Below are positions 1-5,851 of a DNA stretch of 5,851 bases, piece after piece. The position numbers and the translations under genes were made by a program. This DNA is from Verrucomicrobiales bacterium (GTDB taxonomy: Bacteria; Verrucomicrobiota; Verrucomicrobiia; Verrucomicrobiales; V1-33). The first letter of the stretch is position 1, and each line of letters begins with the position of its first letter. Location: the NCBI GenBank assembly GCA_023253495.1, contig JALRGF010000497.1, forward strand, positions 1 to 5,851. The letters run 5' to 3'. Below the pieces are notes generated by a model. That model ran no database searches. It saw only the letters and a program-made list of their open reading frames with translations, and was not told the origin of the DNA.

Positions 1-9
1 GATTTTTAC

Positions 10-64
10 TGTCGGACAGGTAACCTGAGAGCGCTCCTGCCGAACAGGTAACCTGAGAGCGCTC
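10..64 (+). repeat. Tandem pair of 27-bp units, period 28, with internal palindromes
   Basis: Units at 10-36 and 38-64 match at 25 of 27 positions. Each contains the near-palindrome CAGGT-A-ACCTG followed by the perfect 8-bp palindrome GAGCGCTC. Only nine bases precede the first unit, so more copies may lie to the left. Tandem transposase-binding units at the ends of some insertion sequences (for example IS21-type elements, whose ends begin with TG) look like this, and so do paired operator sites; the sequence alone does not decide. Confidence 0.75.
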
Positions 65-94
65 GCCCCAACGGCTGAAGAGCCCGGTTGTTGC

Positions 95-200
95 GCGCCC
101 CCACGCCCGTTGCCTGCGGAACCGACCGTGGCCATCACGCCCAGCACCCCGCCTGATGGGGCGGCAGGAAGGGCCGTGATCGTAAGGCGCCCCCACGCCC
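95..200 (+). repeat. 14-bp direct repeat, copies 92 bp apart
   Basis: GCGCCCCCACGCCC occurs exactly at 95-108 and again at 187-200. The flanking bases differ. A stem-loop (134-180) lies between the copies. The word is GC-rich and low in complexity, so chance is not excluded. Confidence 0.5.
134..180. other. Imperfect stem-loop in the left flank
   Basis: ATCACG (134-139) pairs with CGTGAT (175-180), CCC (140-142) with GGG (171-173), and an inner CCGCC (149-153) with GGCGG (160-164) around a 6-nt loop. It resembles an extragenic palindrome or a small structured RNA; no family is recognised. Confidence 0.35.
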
Positions 201-292
201 TCGGGCAGGCCTGCTTTTGTGGCTTGGGCTCCCCCAAATGGGGCAAATGGCATCGTCAAGACTGGATAAGAGATCCCTCAGCCATCTTCAGC

Positions 293-351
293 CTTGAGCG
301 GGGCCCTTTAGCTCGCTTCAAGAGGGCTAAGAGGGCTGATTTTCTATCAGC
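293..351. other. Pair of hairpins flanking a 9-bp tandem repeat
   Basis: CTTGAGCG (293-300) pairs with CGCTTCAAG (314-322) with one bulged base. GCTGAT-TTTCT-ATCAGC (335-351) is a perfect 6-bp stem. Between and overlapping them AGAGGGCT(A/G) is repeated in tandem at 321-338. Neither hairpin is followed by a T-run. Confidence 0.35.
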
Positions 352-352
352 A

Positions 353-413
353 GGACAGGTACACTGTCGGCGTTCAGTGACGGCGACTCACATGGGCACA
401 GGTATACAATGCG
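353..413 (+). repeat. Two further ACAGGTA-containing sites
   Basis: GGACAGGTACACTGTCGG (353-370) and GCACAGGTATACAATGCG (396-413) agree at 12 of 18 positions. Both share the ACAGGTA core of the tandem units at the left edge. The first contains the inverted repeat GACAG-GTACA-CTGTC (354-368) and also the word ACTGTCGG, which occurs at 8-15 too. They may be extra copies of one protein-binding site; this is inference. Confidence 0.4.
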
Positions 414-456
414 ATCTTCAATCTTGGATTTACCGGACGTTCACTCCAGTGATGAA

Positions 457-493
457 GCCCCGGCCGGAAGCCCGCGCCCGCGGCCGGCGGGGC
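457..493 (-). terminator. Strong GC hairpin downstream of the small exported gene
   Basis: GCCCC-GGCCG (457-466) pairs with CGGCC (481-485) and GGGGC (489-493), leaving a 3-nt bulge (486-488) and a 14-nt loop. It lies about 50 nt beyond the stop at 542 and, with the small TCGGG-AGT-CCCGA hairpin at 499-511, is the best candidate for the transcript end. No T-run follows on the minus strand, so intrinsic termination is uncertain. Confidence 0.3.
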
Positions 494-541
494 AACGCTC
501 GGGAGTCCCGATGGAACCTCGGCTGAGACCTGGGTATGCGC

Positions 542-904
542 TCAGTCGACGATGACGTATACCGTCGTGCCCTGGTACATGACTGGGCGGTAGTAGACGC
601 CACCGACGAATCGGCAGTTGTATCCGCGATACACCACCGTGCGGTACCCCGCGGGCACCACACTGACATAGCCGCGGGGCAGCGGCGCGACCGGGCGGCG
701 GACCACGGCAGCTCCGTTCGGACCGGCGACCGCAACGCCGCGGCGGGTCACGGCGGCGGCTCGGTCGGGGCCGACCACGGCGGCACCGCGGGGGCCGGCC
801 ACGCCATAGGCGGAGCGGGCTTCGGCGACAGGGTAAGCGAAGACCGGCAGCAGGGCGGCGGCGACCGCCAGCAGCAGGCGGGATGAACGAGTGAGGGATT
901 TCAT
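542..904 (-). CDS. Small exported protein with GP-repeat region and Tyr-rich DUF6515-like tail (120 aa)
   Basis: The ATG at 902-904 is followed at once by a good signal peptide, MKSLTRSSRLLLAVAAALLP then VFAYPVAEA, probably cut before RSAYG. The mature part has two zones. Residues 35-68 repeat a short unit: VAGPRGAAVV (35-44), GPDRAAAV (45-52), VAGPNGAAVV (59-68). Residues 78-120 are Tyr/Val/Gly-rich: GYVSVVPAGYRTVVYRGYNC, then FVGGVYYRPVMYQGTTVYVI. That tail pattern (gYrtV.y.G.....GGvYYRP) resembles small DUF6515-type exported proteins; I call this a resemblance, not a firm assignment. No membrane segment follows the signal, and there is one mature Cys (C96). In-frame ATGs at 920-922 and 956-958 would lengthen the N-terminus; the latter begins 5 bp after the DUF2092 stop, but both place extra residues before the signal peptide. 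No clear Shine-Dalgarno precedes any of them. Probably the second gene of a DUF2092 operon and an envelope protein of unknown role. Confidence 0.75.
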   Translation of the reverse strand: MKSLTRSSRLLLAVAAALLPVFAYPVAEARSAYGVAGPRGAAVVGPDRAAAVTRRGVAVAGPNGAAVVRRPVAPLPRGYVSVVPAGYRTVVYRGYNCRFVGGVYYRPVMYQGTTVYVIVD

Positions 905-963
905 GGTGATGGGATCGGGCATGGGGTGTTCAATCAACGGAACAGGATTCACAGACATCAGGG

Positions 964-1740
964 TCACCGGGCGGCGGCCTCCATCCTGGCGGTACTCCAC
1001 AGCTCGATCTTTTCCGCTCCCTTCGGCGGAGAGAAGGCAAAATCCGCCGCCGAGACCGGAGCTCCGAGGTTCCACCGCGAAAAGCGGATCTTCAGCTGCG
1101 GGCGGTCCGCGCGGTTGAAGGTGGCGATCAGCTGGCGCGGCAGGTTGTCGGCCACGCCGATCCAGAGTTCCGCATTGGCCAGTGGCCCCTGCAGACCGAG
1201 ACGGTGGCACTCCACGCCGCCAAGGCCGAGGAACCCGCCACGGGTTTTCGCACGGCCAAGATAGGTCACCGTGCGGGCATTCGAGCGGAAGCCGGCATAC
1301 GGATCGTTGAGGGCAAATTCCGCCAGCGGCGGCGTAAATCCGTACTTGTCATCCAGCCGGGCGACCAGGCTGTCAATCGACGCGCGCATCGGCAGAGTCG
1401 CGTAATGATTGGCGTTCACGTCGAGCAGCGACAGCGTGCTGCCATCAGACACGATCCGGCGCGTGCCGTTCCGGCTTTCGGCGGTCGCGGCAATTTTGTC
1501 CGGGCGCTGGACCACGACGGTAACCGTGGCCTTTTCCGCCAACTGGCGGCCTTCCAGCAGGGCCGCATCCATTTCACGGGTGGCCGAAAAACTCAGAGAC
1601 TTCGCCGCCGCCAGCGTATCGGTCATCCGGCGCAGGAGTTGATCGGCATCCGGCTCTGCGGCAACGGCCGCCACGGCCGGAAACAGACAGGCCGTGGCCA
1701 ACGCCGGCCAGGTCACGGAAAACAGGGAATAAAGTTTCAT
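964..1740 (-). CDS. Periplasmic DUF2092 protein (LolA-like fold), 258 aa
   Basis: The ATG at 1738-1740 gives a signal peptide, MKLYSLFSVTWPALATACLF followed by PAVAAVAA, probably cut near residue 28 before EPDAD. The mature part matches the DUF2092 family along its length: LLRRMTDTLAAAKSLSFSAT (36-55), RPDKIAATAE, a DG-(S/T)-L turn at about 99-103, NHYATLP (111-117), the hallmark DKYGFTPPLAEFALNDPYAG (131-150), YLGRAKTRGGFLGLGGVECH (160-179), ELWIGVADNLPRQLIATF and a terminal FSPPKGAEKIEL. Length is normal for the family. DUF2092 proteins are predicted periplasmic proteins related in fold to LolA-type lipoprotein carriers; no biochemical role is established. A cysteine inside the signal sequence (C18) is a poor lipobox because Ala is at -3, so I favour ordinary signal peptidase cleavage. 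An in-frame ATG at 1786-1788 adds 16 residues that do not resemble a signal and is less likely. The small exported gene follows after 59 bp. Confidence 0.92.
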   Translation of the reverse strand: MKLYSLFSVTWPALATACLFPAVAAVAAEPDADQLLRRMTDTLAAAKSLSFSATREMDAALLEGRQLAEKATVTVVVQRPDKIAATAESRNGTRRIVSDGSTLSLLDVNANHYATLPMRASIDSLVARLDDKYGFTPPLAEFALNDPYAGFRSNARTVTYLGRAKTRGGFLGLGGVECHRLGLQGPLANAELWIGVADNLPRQLIATFNRADRPQLKIRFSRWNLGAPVSAADFAFSPPKGAEKIELWSTARMEAAAR

Positions 1741-1970
1741 GGAAACGTACTGATAGGGCCACGCCCGCCACGGACAAGCACCACCCATGGGATTTCTCTG
1801 TGCGGTTCGCCGTGGCAGACAGAACGCATCCTGACCCGACGGCTGCGTCGCAGGCCAGGCGAAAATGCGCTTCCCGTCGTCCCGCCGGAGGGCCGCTCCG
1901 CTTCTCAGCGGATGATCGCCAGCCTGTCAGCTGCTCAAGGCCAGGCAGATCAATCCGGGGCCGGGGCCGC
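1741..1970. other. Intergenic gap between WD40 gene and DUF2092 gene
   Basis: This 230-bp gap separates two minus-strand genes and is far longer than the 17-bp and 59-bp gaps on either side, so it probably holds the end of one transcript and the promoter of the next. The part next to the WD40 stop holds two abutting hairpins, listed separately. A further small hairpin, CGACG-GCTG-CGTCG, lies at 1837-1850. I could not find a convincing -35/-10 pair for the DUF2092 gene and see no Shine-Dalgarno before its ATG. Confidence 0.5.
1897..1952 (-). terminator. Two abutting hairpins after the WD40 gene stop, possible transcript end
   Basis: Read on the minus strand, the first hairpin begins about 18 nt after the TAA of the WD40 gene. 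TGATC (1948-1952) pairs with GATCA (1913-1917), and GCCTG (1942-1946) pairs with CAGGC (1922-1926), with a small internal loop. Directly after it comes TCCGCT-GAGA-AGCGGA (1897-1912), a perfect 6-bp stem with a GNRA-type tetraloop. No T-run follows either, so this is not a classical intrinsic terminator. It could instead stabilise the 3' end or act with Rho. Confidence 0.35.
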
Positions 1971-4775
1971 TTACGGTTTCACGATGGTGAGCCGGGCCGG
2001 CGGCGACGCCTGGGTGCCGTCGGCGGTGGTGCGCAGATGGAACAGGCGGGTGCCCGGGGCGGCCATCGGTGAGGCCGTGATGAAGAATTCGCGTTCAGTC
2101 TGGCCCTCGACGATGAGCAGTCCGTTGAGGCCGATGTTATCGACAAAAACGCCGTGGGGCAGATTGCGGCCGGAGTCGTCGCCGCCGAGTTCGATCCGCC
2201 CGGCGAAATCCACGCGGGTCGTCTGCACGCGAGCGGTCAGGGTGCGGCCCGGCTGCAGGGTGAACTCGAGCGGGTGGTCCGGGGTGCCGGTGCGTCCGTC
2301 GGCCGTGGCGATGGTGACAAGTACTTTGGCTGGTGGGCCGAGCTGCAGGTTGCCGAGCGATTCGAGCGGGCGGGTGACTGATTGTCCTCCGATGGTGGCG
2401 GTGGCGGTCAGGGCGAGCGCCTGGTCGGCCGCGGGATCCGGGTCGGCCGCCTCCATCGCGGCATGAAGCACCGCGATGGCGGTGGTCTGGCCGGCTTCGA
2501 TTTCGACCGGGGTGCTCAGGGAGAATCCGGGTGGCACGCCGGCGGCCTCGATGCGGATCGGTCCGTCAAAGCCTTCGTGGCGCTCGGCGGTGAAGACGAT
2601 TTCGCGGCCGCTGCCCGGGCTGATCTGCGGGTCGCGGCCGCTGACCTGCATGGCGAAACCGGGTCGGCGTTCACGGATGGTGAGGGTGTAGCCGAATCCC
2701 TCGGGGGCCCCGAAACCGCGGACGTCAGTCAGGCGCACCGCAAACGCCCCGTGGTGCGGCGCGGTGAAAAGGAGTTGGGAGTCAGCCCCGAACCGCCGCA
2801 TCGGGTCATCGTCGTTTTCGTAATTCACGCGGAAAACCGGCAGGCCATTGGGCACCGGTGCCGCGCCCGGCGGCAGCGGGGTCACGATATACGCCGGCTC
2901 GCCGAGGGCATGAACCAAGGCCGGAGTGGAGAAAAACGTCCGGCGCCGCCCCGACCCCGGATAAACTTTGAAACCCGAGTCCGGGCCGCGCGGGTAGAGC
3001 CAGAGCTTCACCACCTCGCCTTTGGCGTAGAGGAATTCGTTCAATTCCATTTCCGCCCAGTTCTGCAGCCGGAAGTCGTCGGACGTATCCGAATCTTTCC
3101 CGCGAAACGTGAACCACGTGTCTCGCGTCGCCTGCAACACGACCTGCTCCACCGGTGCCCCGCTGGCCGCCTCCAGCACCTCGAGCCGCGAATCGAGTGC
3201 CGAGCCGGCCCGGGCGGCATTCACTTCAAGTGTGAATTCCTCGCCGGCGCGGGCGCTGAACCGGAATACATCGGCCTCGCCGGCCCCGGTGATGGCCCCG
3301 GTCACGACTGCTGGTGAGGTCACCCACTGGGCGTCGGCCACGGAGTTGTTTGGTTCCATTTCAACGACGGCCCTGGGCTCGGCCGGTGCCGCGGGCACCG
3401 GGTCCGTCACCGTGGCTTCCGGCGAGCCGTCCGGAGCGGTGTTGGCCGCGGCGGGAACGCCGGTCCCCGAACCCGTGGCCGGCGGATCCATCCATGCGGT
3501 GCTACCGTCATGCCGTGCCACCCAGAAGCGACGCCCCTCCGGTGCTGCCAGTACCACCGGAACCATATCCGGCTGAGGGCCGAAATCGTGTTGCAGCTCC
3601 AGCTCCGGCACGCTCCACAGTTTGAGCGACCGGTCTTCCGCGCTGCTGAGCAGGTGGTGCCCGTCCCGGCTCACGGCCAGTCCGGTGATCGCGGCTTCAT
3701 GGGCAAAGCGCGCGGCGAGCGGCGGGTTGAGCGCGGGTCCGGTGCGCGATACGAATTGCCACAGGTGCAGGCGTTTGTCCGCCCCGGCGGCGATCAGGTG
3801 TCCACCGTCCGGCGTGAATGCCACGGTGAGCATCTCGCCGTGCGGCTGGTTCAAAGTGTCCAGGCGCTCGCCATCGGCGACCCGCCAGAGCTTGACCGTT
3901 TCGTCAGCGCTGGCCGAAGCCAGCACCGCCCCGTCCGGATGCCACGCCAGATCAAAAACGGCCCCCTTGTGCCCATCAATCGTGCGCACCAGCGAACCGT
4001 CCGCCGGATTCCACAGACGGATCACCCGGTCGTAACCGGCCGTCGCCAGCAGCGAGCCGTCCGGCGAGAGCTCTGCGTCCGCCAATGCATCCCGGTGTGC
4101 GGCAAACTCGCGGAGCACGACACCATCGGCCACCCCGCGGATCTGCGCCACCCCGGTCAGCCCGGGAAGCCCGCCGGCCACCACCAGCCGCGCGCCGTCC
4201 GCGGAAAAATGCACCGCATTCACCTTGTCAGGCAATCCGCCCAGTGATGCCGCGACCGCCCCGTTGGCCGCGTCCCGGATCTCGACCACGCCGCCGCGCG
4301 CCACCGCCTGCCACCGGCCGTCCGGGGAAAAGGCCGCCGCGGTCACCGGGGCCGGCGCGGTCGAGGGTGCCGCCGGCCGCACCTTCAAGGTGCGCAGAAT
4401 CGAATCGTCCCGCTCCGGCCCGGGCGCCCCGGCGTCCACCCACGCCCGCAAGACCGCCAGTGCCGCCGCCGGCACCCGCGGTTCCTCCTTCGGCGGCATC
4501 ACCGGCCGCGCCGCGCCCTCCACACTCCGGATCAAAAACGACGCACCGGCATCACCCGGCACCACCGGATCCCCATAGTCGTCGCCGCCGGCCCGCAGCT
4601 GCGCCCACGTCTCCACCGAAAATCCACCTTCGCGGTCGACGTCGTTGTGGCAGCCGGCACAGTGGCTGCGCAGCACTGCCGCCACCTCGGTGTCCCACCG
4701 CAGGAAGTCGGCGGCCCGGGTGATCGGGCCGGACCAGACGACCATTCCTGACAAAACAACAAAGAAAGCGCGCAT
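1971..4775 (-). CDS. Exported PSCyt1 - WD40 propeller - PPC-type multidomain protein (934 aa)
   Basis: The chosen ATG (4773-4775) gives a signal peptide, MRAFFVVLSGMVVWSGPITRA, probably cut before ADFL; the open frame upstream is Arg-rich and overlaps the preceding gene in another frame. Residues 22-120 are a PSCyt1 domain: HCAGCH (C39, C42, H43) plus a later PVMPPKEEPR whose M93 could be the distal haem ligand. Residues about 143-431 hold seven WD40-like blades; blades 3-6 are clear (LATAGYDRVIRLW, LASASADETVKLW, LIAAGADKRLHLW, LLSSAEDRSLKLW), while 1, 2 and 7 are degenerate. A Pro/Ala/Thr-rich linker follows (about 432-470). VEMEPNNSVADA (471-482) opens a PPC-like domain running to about 700, with an inserted block (about 550-665) including WFTFRGKDSD and EVVKLWLYPRGPDSGFKVYP. 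Residues 706-800 and 815-934 look like Ig-type beta-sandwiches. No C-terminal membrane anchor is visible. Likely periplasmic or surface, working with the neighbouring PSCyt2-PSD1 protein; substrate unknown. No clear Shine-Dalgarno. Confidence 0.95.
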   Translation of the reverse strand: MRAFFVVLSGMVVWSGPITRAADFLRWDTEVAAVLRSHCAGCHNDVDREGGFSVETWAQLRAGGDDYGDPVVPGDAGASFLIRSVEGAARPVMPPKEEPRVPAAALAVLRAWVDAGAPGPERDDSILRTLKVRPAAPSTAPAPVTAAAFSPDGRWQAVARGGVVEIRDAANGAVAASLGGLPDKVNAVHFSADGARLVVAGGLPGLTGVAQIRGVADGVVLREFAAHRDALADAELSPDGSLLATAGYDRVIRLWNPADGSLVRTIDGHKGAVFDLAWHPDGAVLASASADETVKLWRVADGERLDTLNQPHGEMLTVAFTPDGGHLIAAGADKRLHLWQFVSRTGPALNPPLAARFAHEAAITGLAVSRDGHHLLSSAEDRSLKLWSVPELELQHDFGPQPDMVPVVLAAPEGRRFWVARHDGSTAWMDPPATGSGTGVPAAANTAPDGSPEATVTDPVPAAPAEPRAVVEMEPNNSVADAQWVTSPAVVTGAITGAGEADVFRFSARAGEEFTLEVNAARAGSALDSRLEVLEAASGAPVEQVVLQATRDTWFTFRGKDSDTSDDFRLQNWAEMELNEFLYAKGEVVKLWLYPRGPDSGFKVYPGSGRRRTFFSTPALVHALGEPAYIVTPLPPGAAPVPNGLPVFRVNYENDDDPMRRFGADSQLLFTAPHHGAFAVRLTDVRGFGAPEGFGYTLTIRERRPGFAMQVSGRDPQISPGSGREIVFTAERHEGFDGPIRIEAAGVPPGFSLSTPVEIEAGQTTAIAVLHAAMEAADPDPAADQALALTATATIGGQSVTRPLESLGNLQLGPPAKVLVTIATADGRTGTPDHPLEFTLQPGRTLTARVQTTRVDFAGRIELGGDDSGRNLPHGVFVDNIGLNGLLIVEGQTEREFFITASPMAAPGTRLFHLRTTADGTQASPPARLTIVKP

Positions 4776-4792
4776 GGCGGGGGCCGTCGGGG

Positions 4793-5851
4793 TCAGTGCT
4801 GAAAAAGAAATTCGCGGCTGGTGAGCAGCGACCAGAGCAGGTCCTCGACGGCGGCACGGCGGTCGTCGGGCGCGGCAGCGTCCAGCACGGCGGCGGCCTC
4901 GGTGCGTTCGGCGTCGCGCGGCGGGCGGCTGAGGGCGAGCCACCAGAGGTCGTTGATGATTTCTTCCGTGCCCGACGCCCGGGCGAGCAGGCTGCTGATC
5001 CGCCCTTCCGGGGCAGCGAGTTTGTCATTGATGGTCGAGCCGTTGGCGAGGTGGAGGACCTGGACGAGGCTCGGCTGGTTGCTGCGTTCGCACTCGCAAG
5101 TGATGTCGCGGTTGTTGCGACCGAAAGTTTTGAGGAAGTAATTTTTGACCGCGGAATCGTTGAGCTGCAGCGCGCGGGTGCCGGGGGCATACGCTTTGGT
5201 GGCCTCGGTCGAGCCGTCGCTGAGCACCAGTTCGCCGAACGTGTCACCGACCTGGGTGACGTCGGTGATGGCATCGCTGAGCACTTCGGCGGACAGGCGC
5301 CGCGGCTGGAAGCGCGCATAGTGACGCGTATCATCCCGGTTTTCCGGCAGCGCCTCGCCTGAGCGACGGTACGTGTGTGACACAAGGATTTCGCGCATCA
5401 GCGCCTTGAGATCAAAATCGCGGTCCGTCAGGAATCCGGCCAGCGCCTCAAGCAGCGGTCCGTTGCTCGGCGGATTTGAGACCCGCAGGTCGTCGACCGG
5501 TTCCACCACACCGGTGCCGAGGAAGTTCGCCCAGAGACGGTTGGCGATGGCGCGGGCAAAATACGGATTGTCCGGAGCCGTCAGCCAGCGGGCCAGCGCC
5601 TCCCGGCGGTCGTCGACGGCCTCGGGATCGAGCGGTGGCGCGTCGAGCGGCGCGGGCGGTTGCGGGCGGCCGGTGCGCGGCTGGATCAGGTCACCGCGCG
5701 GCTCAAGGTAGAGCGTGCGCTGGCCGTCGCCGCTCCGCGGGTCCCCGCCCCAGCCTTTGGCGCGGACGCGTGAGAAGAGGTTGGCGAACGCGTAGTACTG
5801 GTCGTTGGTCCACTTTTCCAGCGGGTGGTTGTGGCATTTGGCGCAGTTGAT
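4793..5851 (-). CDS. PSCyt2-PSD1 (DUF1549/DUF1553) planctomycete-type cytochrome protein, 5' end missing
   Basis: The frame is open from the right window edge to a TGA at 4793-4795, giving 352 visible residues; the start lies outside the window. The first residues, INCAKCHNHP, carry a CxxCH motif (visible C3, C6, H7) followed by LEKWTNDQYYAF, the usual end of a PSCyt2 (DUF1549) domain. From about residue 80 comes the PSD1 (DUF1553) domain: REALARWLTAPDNPYFARAI, then NRLW, SNPPSNGPLLEALA, LMREILVSHTYRRS, RRLSAEVLSDAI, the conserved CECER (252-256), QPSLVQVLHLANGSTINDKL, and the terminal LLTSREFLFQH. Family proteins are normally exported and about 700-1000 residues long, so roughly half is seen. 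The reaction is not established; haem binding through CxxCH is inferred. It ends 17 bp before the WD40 cytochrome gene, so the two are probably co-transcribed. Family assignment is very secure; function is not. Confidence 0.95.
   Translation of the reverse strand: MNCAKCHNHPLEKWTNDQYYAFANLFSRVRAKGWGGDPRSGDGQRTLYLEPRGDLIQPRTGRPQPPAPLDAPPLDPEAVDDRREALARWLTAPDNPYFARAIANRLWANFLGTGVVEPVDDLRVSNPPSNGPLLEALAGFLTDRDFDLKALMREILVSHTYRRSGEALPENRDDTRHYARFQPRRLSAEVLSDAITDVTQVGDTFGELVLSDGSTEATKAYAPGTRALQLNDSAVKNYFLKTFGRNNRDITCECERSNQPSLVQVLHLANGSTINDKLAAPEGRISSLLARASGTEEIINDLWWLALSRPPRDAERTEAAAVLDAAAPDDRRAAVEDLLWSLLTSREFLFQH

Larger units (their letters stand above)
1..541. other. Gene-free, repeat-rich left flank
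   Basis: I find no convincing gene in these 540 bp. The one plus-strand open frame (110-526) uses a TTG start, has no recognisable domain and ends in low-complexity Arg-rich sequence. The minus-strand frames I read through 65-430 hit stops and show no family motif. What the region does hold is short repeats and inverted repeats: two 27-bp units at the left edge, a 14-bp direct repeat, several hairpins and a 9-bp tandem repeat (321-338). Its base composition is more mixed than that of the flanking genes. It could be the edge of a mobile element, an old remnant, or a regulatory stretch for a gene to the left. Confidence 0.6.

Noticed and set aside
10..64. Possible CRISPR array
   Set aside because: The two units are separated by a single base, so there are no spacers; it is a simple tandem repeat.
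205..217. GCAGGCCTGC followed by TTTT as an intrinsic terminator
   Set aside because: The palindrome leaves no loop; with a 4-nt loop only three base pairs remain, too weak.
395..425. Possible promoter on the minus strand (TTGAAG and a TATAC element)
   Set aside because: The two elements are only about 9 bp apart, far too close for a standard promoter, and no gene follows.
110..526. Plus-strand open frame of 138 codons in the left flank
   Set aside because: TTG start, no ribosome-binding site, no recognisable domain, and it covers several palindromes. I treat the stretch as non-coding.
1683..1688. DUF2092 protein as a lipoprotein, using C18 in the signal sequence
   Set aside because: The lipobox would be A-T-A-C, lacking Leu/Val/Ile at -3, and a good signal peptidase I site (AVAA before E) follows.
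1204..2466. Plus-strand open frame of 420 codons
   Set aside because: It runs antisense across the DUF2092 gene, the intergenic gap and the 3' end of the WD40 gene. It is Arg/Gly/Ala-rich with no domain pattern, a typical shadow in GC-rich DNA.
2382..3317. Plus-strand open frame of 311 codons
   Set aside because: It is entirely antisense to the PPC-type part of the WD40 gene, whose protein has clear family motifs in this stretch; this frame has none.
4796..5362. Plus-strand open frame of 188 codons
   Set aside because: It is antisense to the DUF1553 domain, whose conserved blocks are all in the minus-strand frame.
4552..5385. Minus-strand open frame of 277 codons overlapping both cytochrome genes
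   Set aside because: It is in a different frame from both recognised proteins and is Ser/Arg/Pro-rich without motifs; a shadow.

Overview
The window is GC-rich DNA. All four genes I can support lie on the minus strand and read right to left. The gene families suggest the Planctomycetes-Verrucomicrobia-Chlamydiae group. The planctomycete-type cytochrome domains (PSCyt1, PSCyt2, PSD1) are almost a signature of that group, and the start codons lack clear Shine-Dalgarno sequences. The DUF2092 gene and the high GC make me lean to Verrucomicrobiota (Opitutaceae-like), but this is inference; no rRNA or other phylogenetic marker is present.

Layout, right to left in the direction of transcription: (1) 5851-4793, the C-terminal 352 residues of a PSCyt2-PSD1 (DUF1549/DUF1553) protein, cut by the window edge just before its CxxCH motif. 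(2) After 17 bp, 4775-1971, a complete 934-residue exported protein: N-terminal PSCyt1 haem-type domain, a seven-bladed WD40 propeller, a Pro/Ala/Thr linker, a PPC-type domain with a long conserved insertion, and two C-terminal beta-sandwich regions. These two genes look like one operon. (3) A 230-bp gap with two abutting hairpins after the WD40 stop, a likely transcript boundary. (4) 1740-964, a 258-residue periplasmic DUF2092 (LolA-like fold) protein. (5) After 59 bp, 904-542, a 120-residue exported protein with GP-x-x-A-A repeats and a Tyr/Val-rich tail resembling DUF6515-type small proteins. Genes 4 and 5 look like a second two-gene unit. (6) 541-1, about 540 bp with no convincing gene. 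It is full of short inverted and direct repeats and ends in two near-identical 27-bp units (period 28) at the left edge.

How the genes may work together: the PSCyt/PSD pair is a module repeated many times in planctomycete and verrucomicrobial genomes. Both proteins are probably exported and may bind haem through CxxCH, but their reaction is not established. The DUF2092 protein and its small partner are probably envelope proteins, possibly involved in carrying or shielding hydrophobic or surface material. Nothing in the sequence ties the two units functionally.

I do not see a clearly new defence, mobile or regulatory system. The least explained part is the repeat-rich left 540 bp, which may be the edge of a mobile element or an operator cluster.
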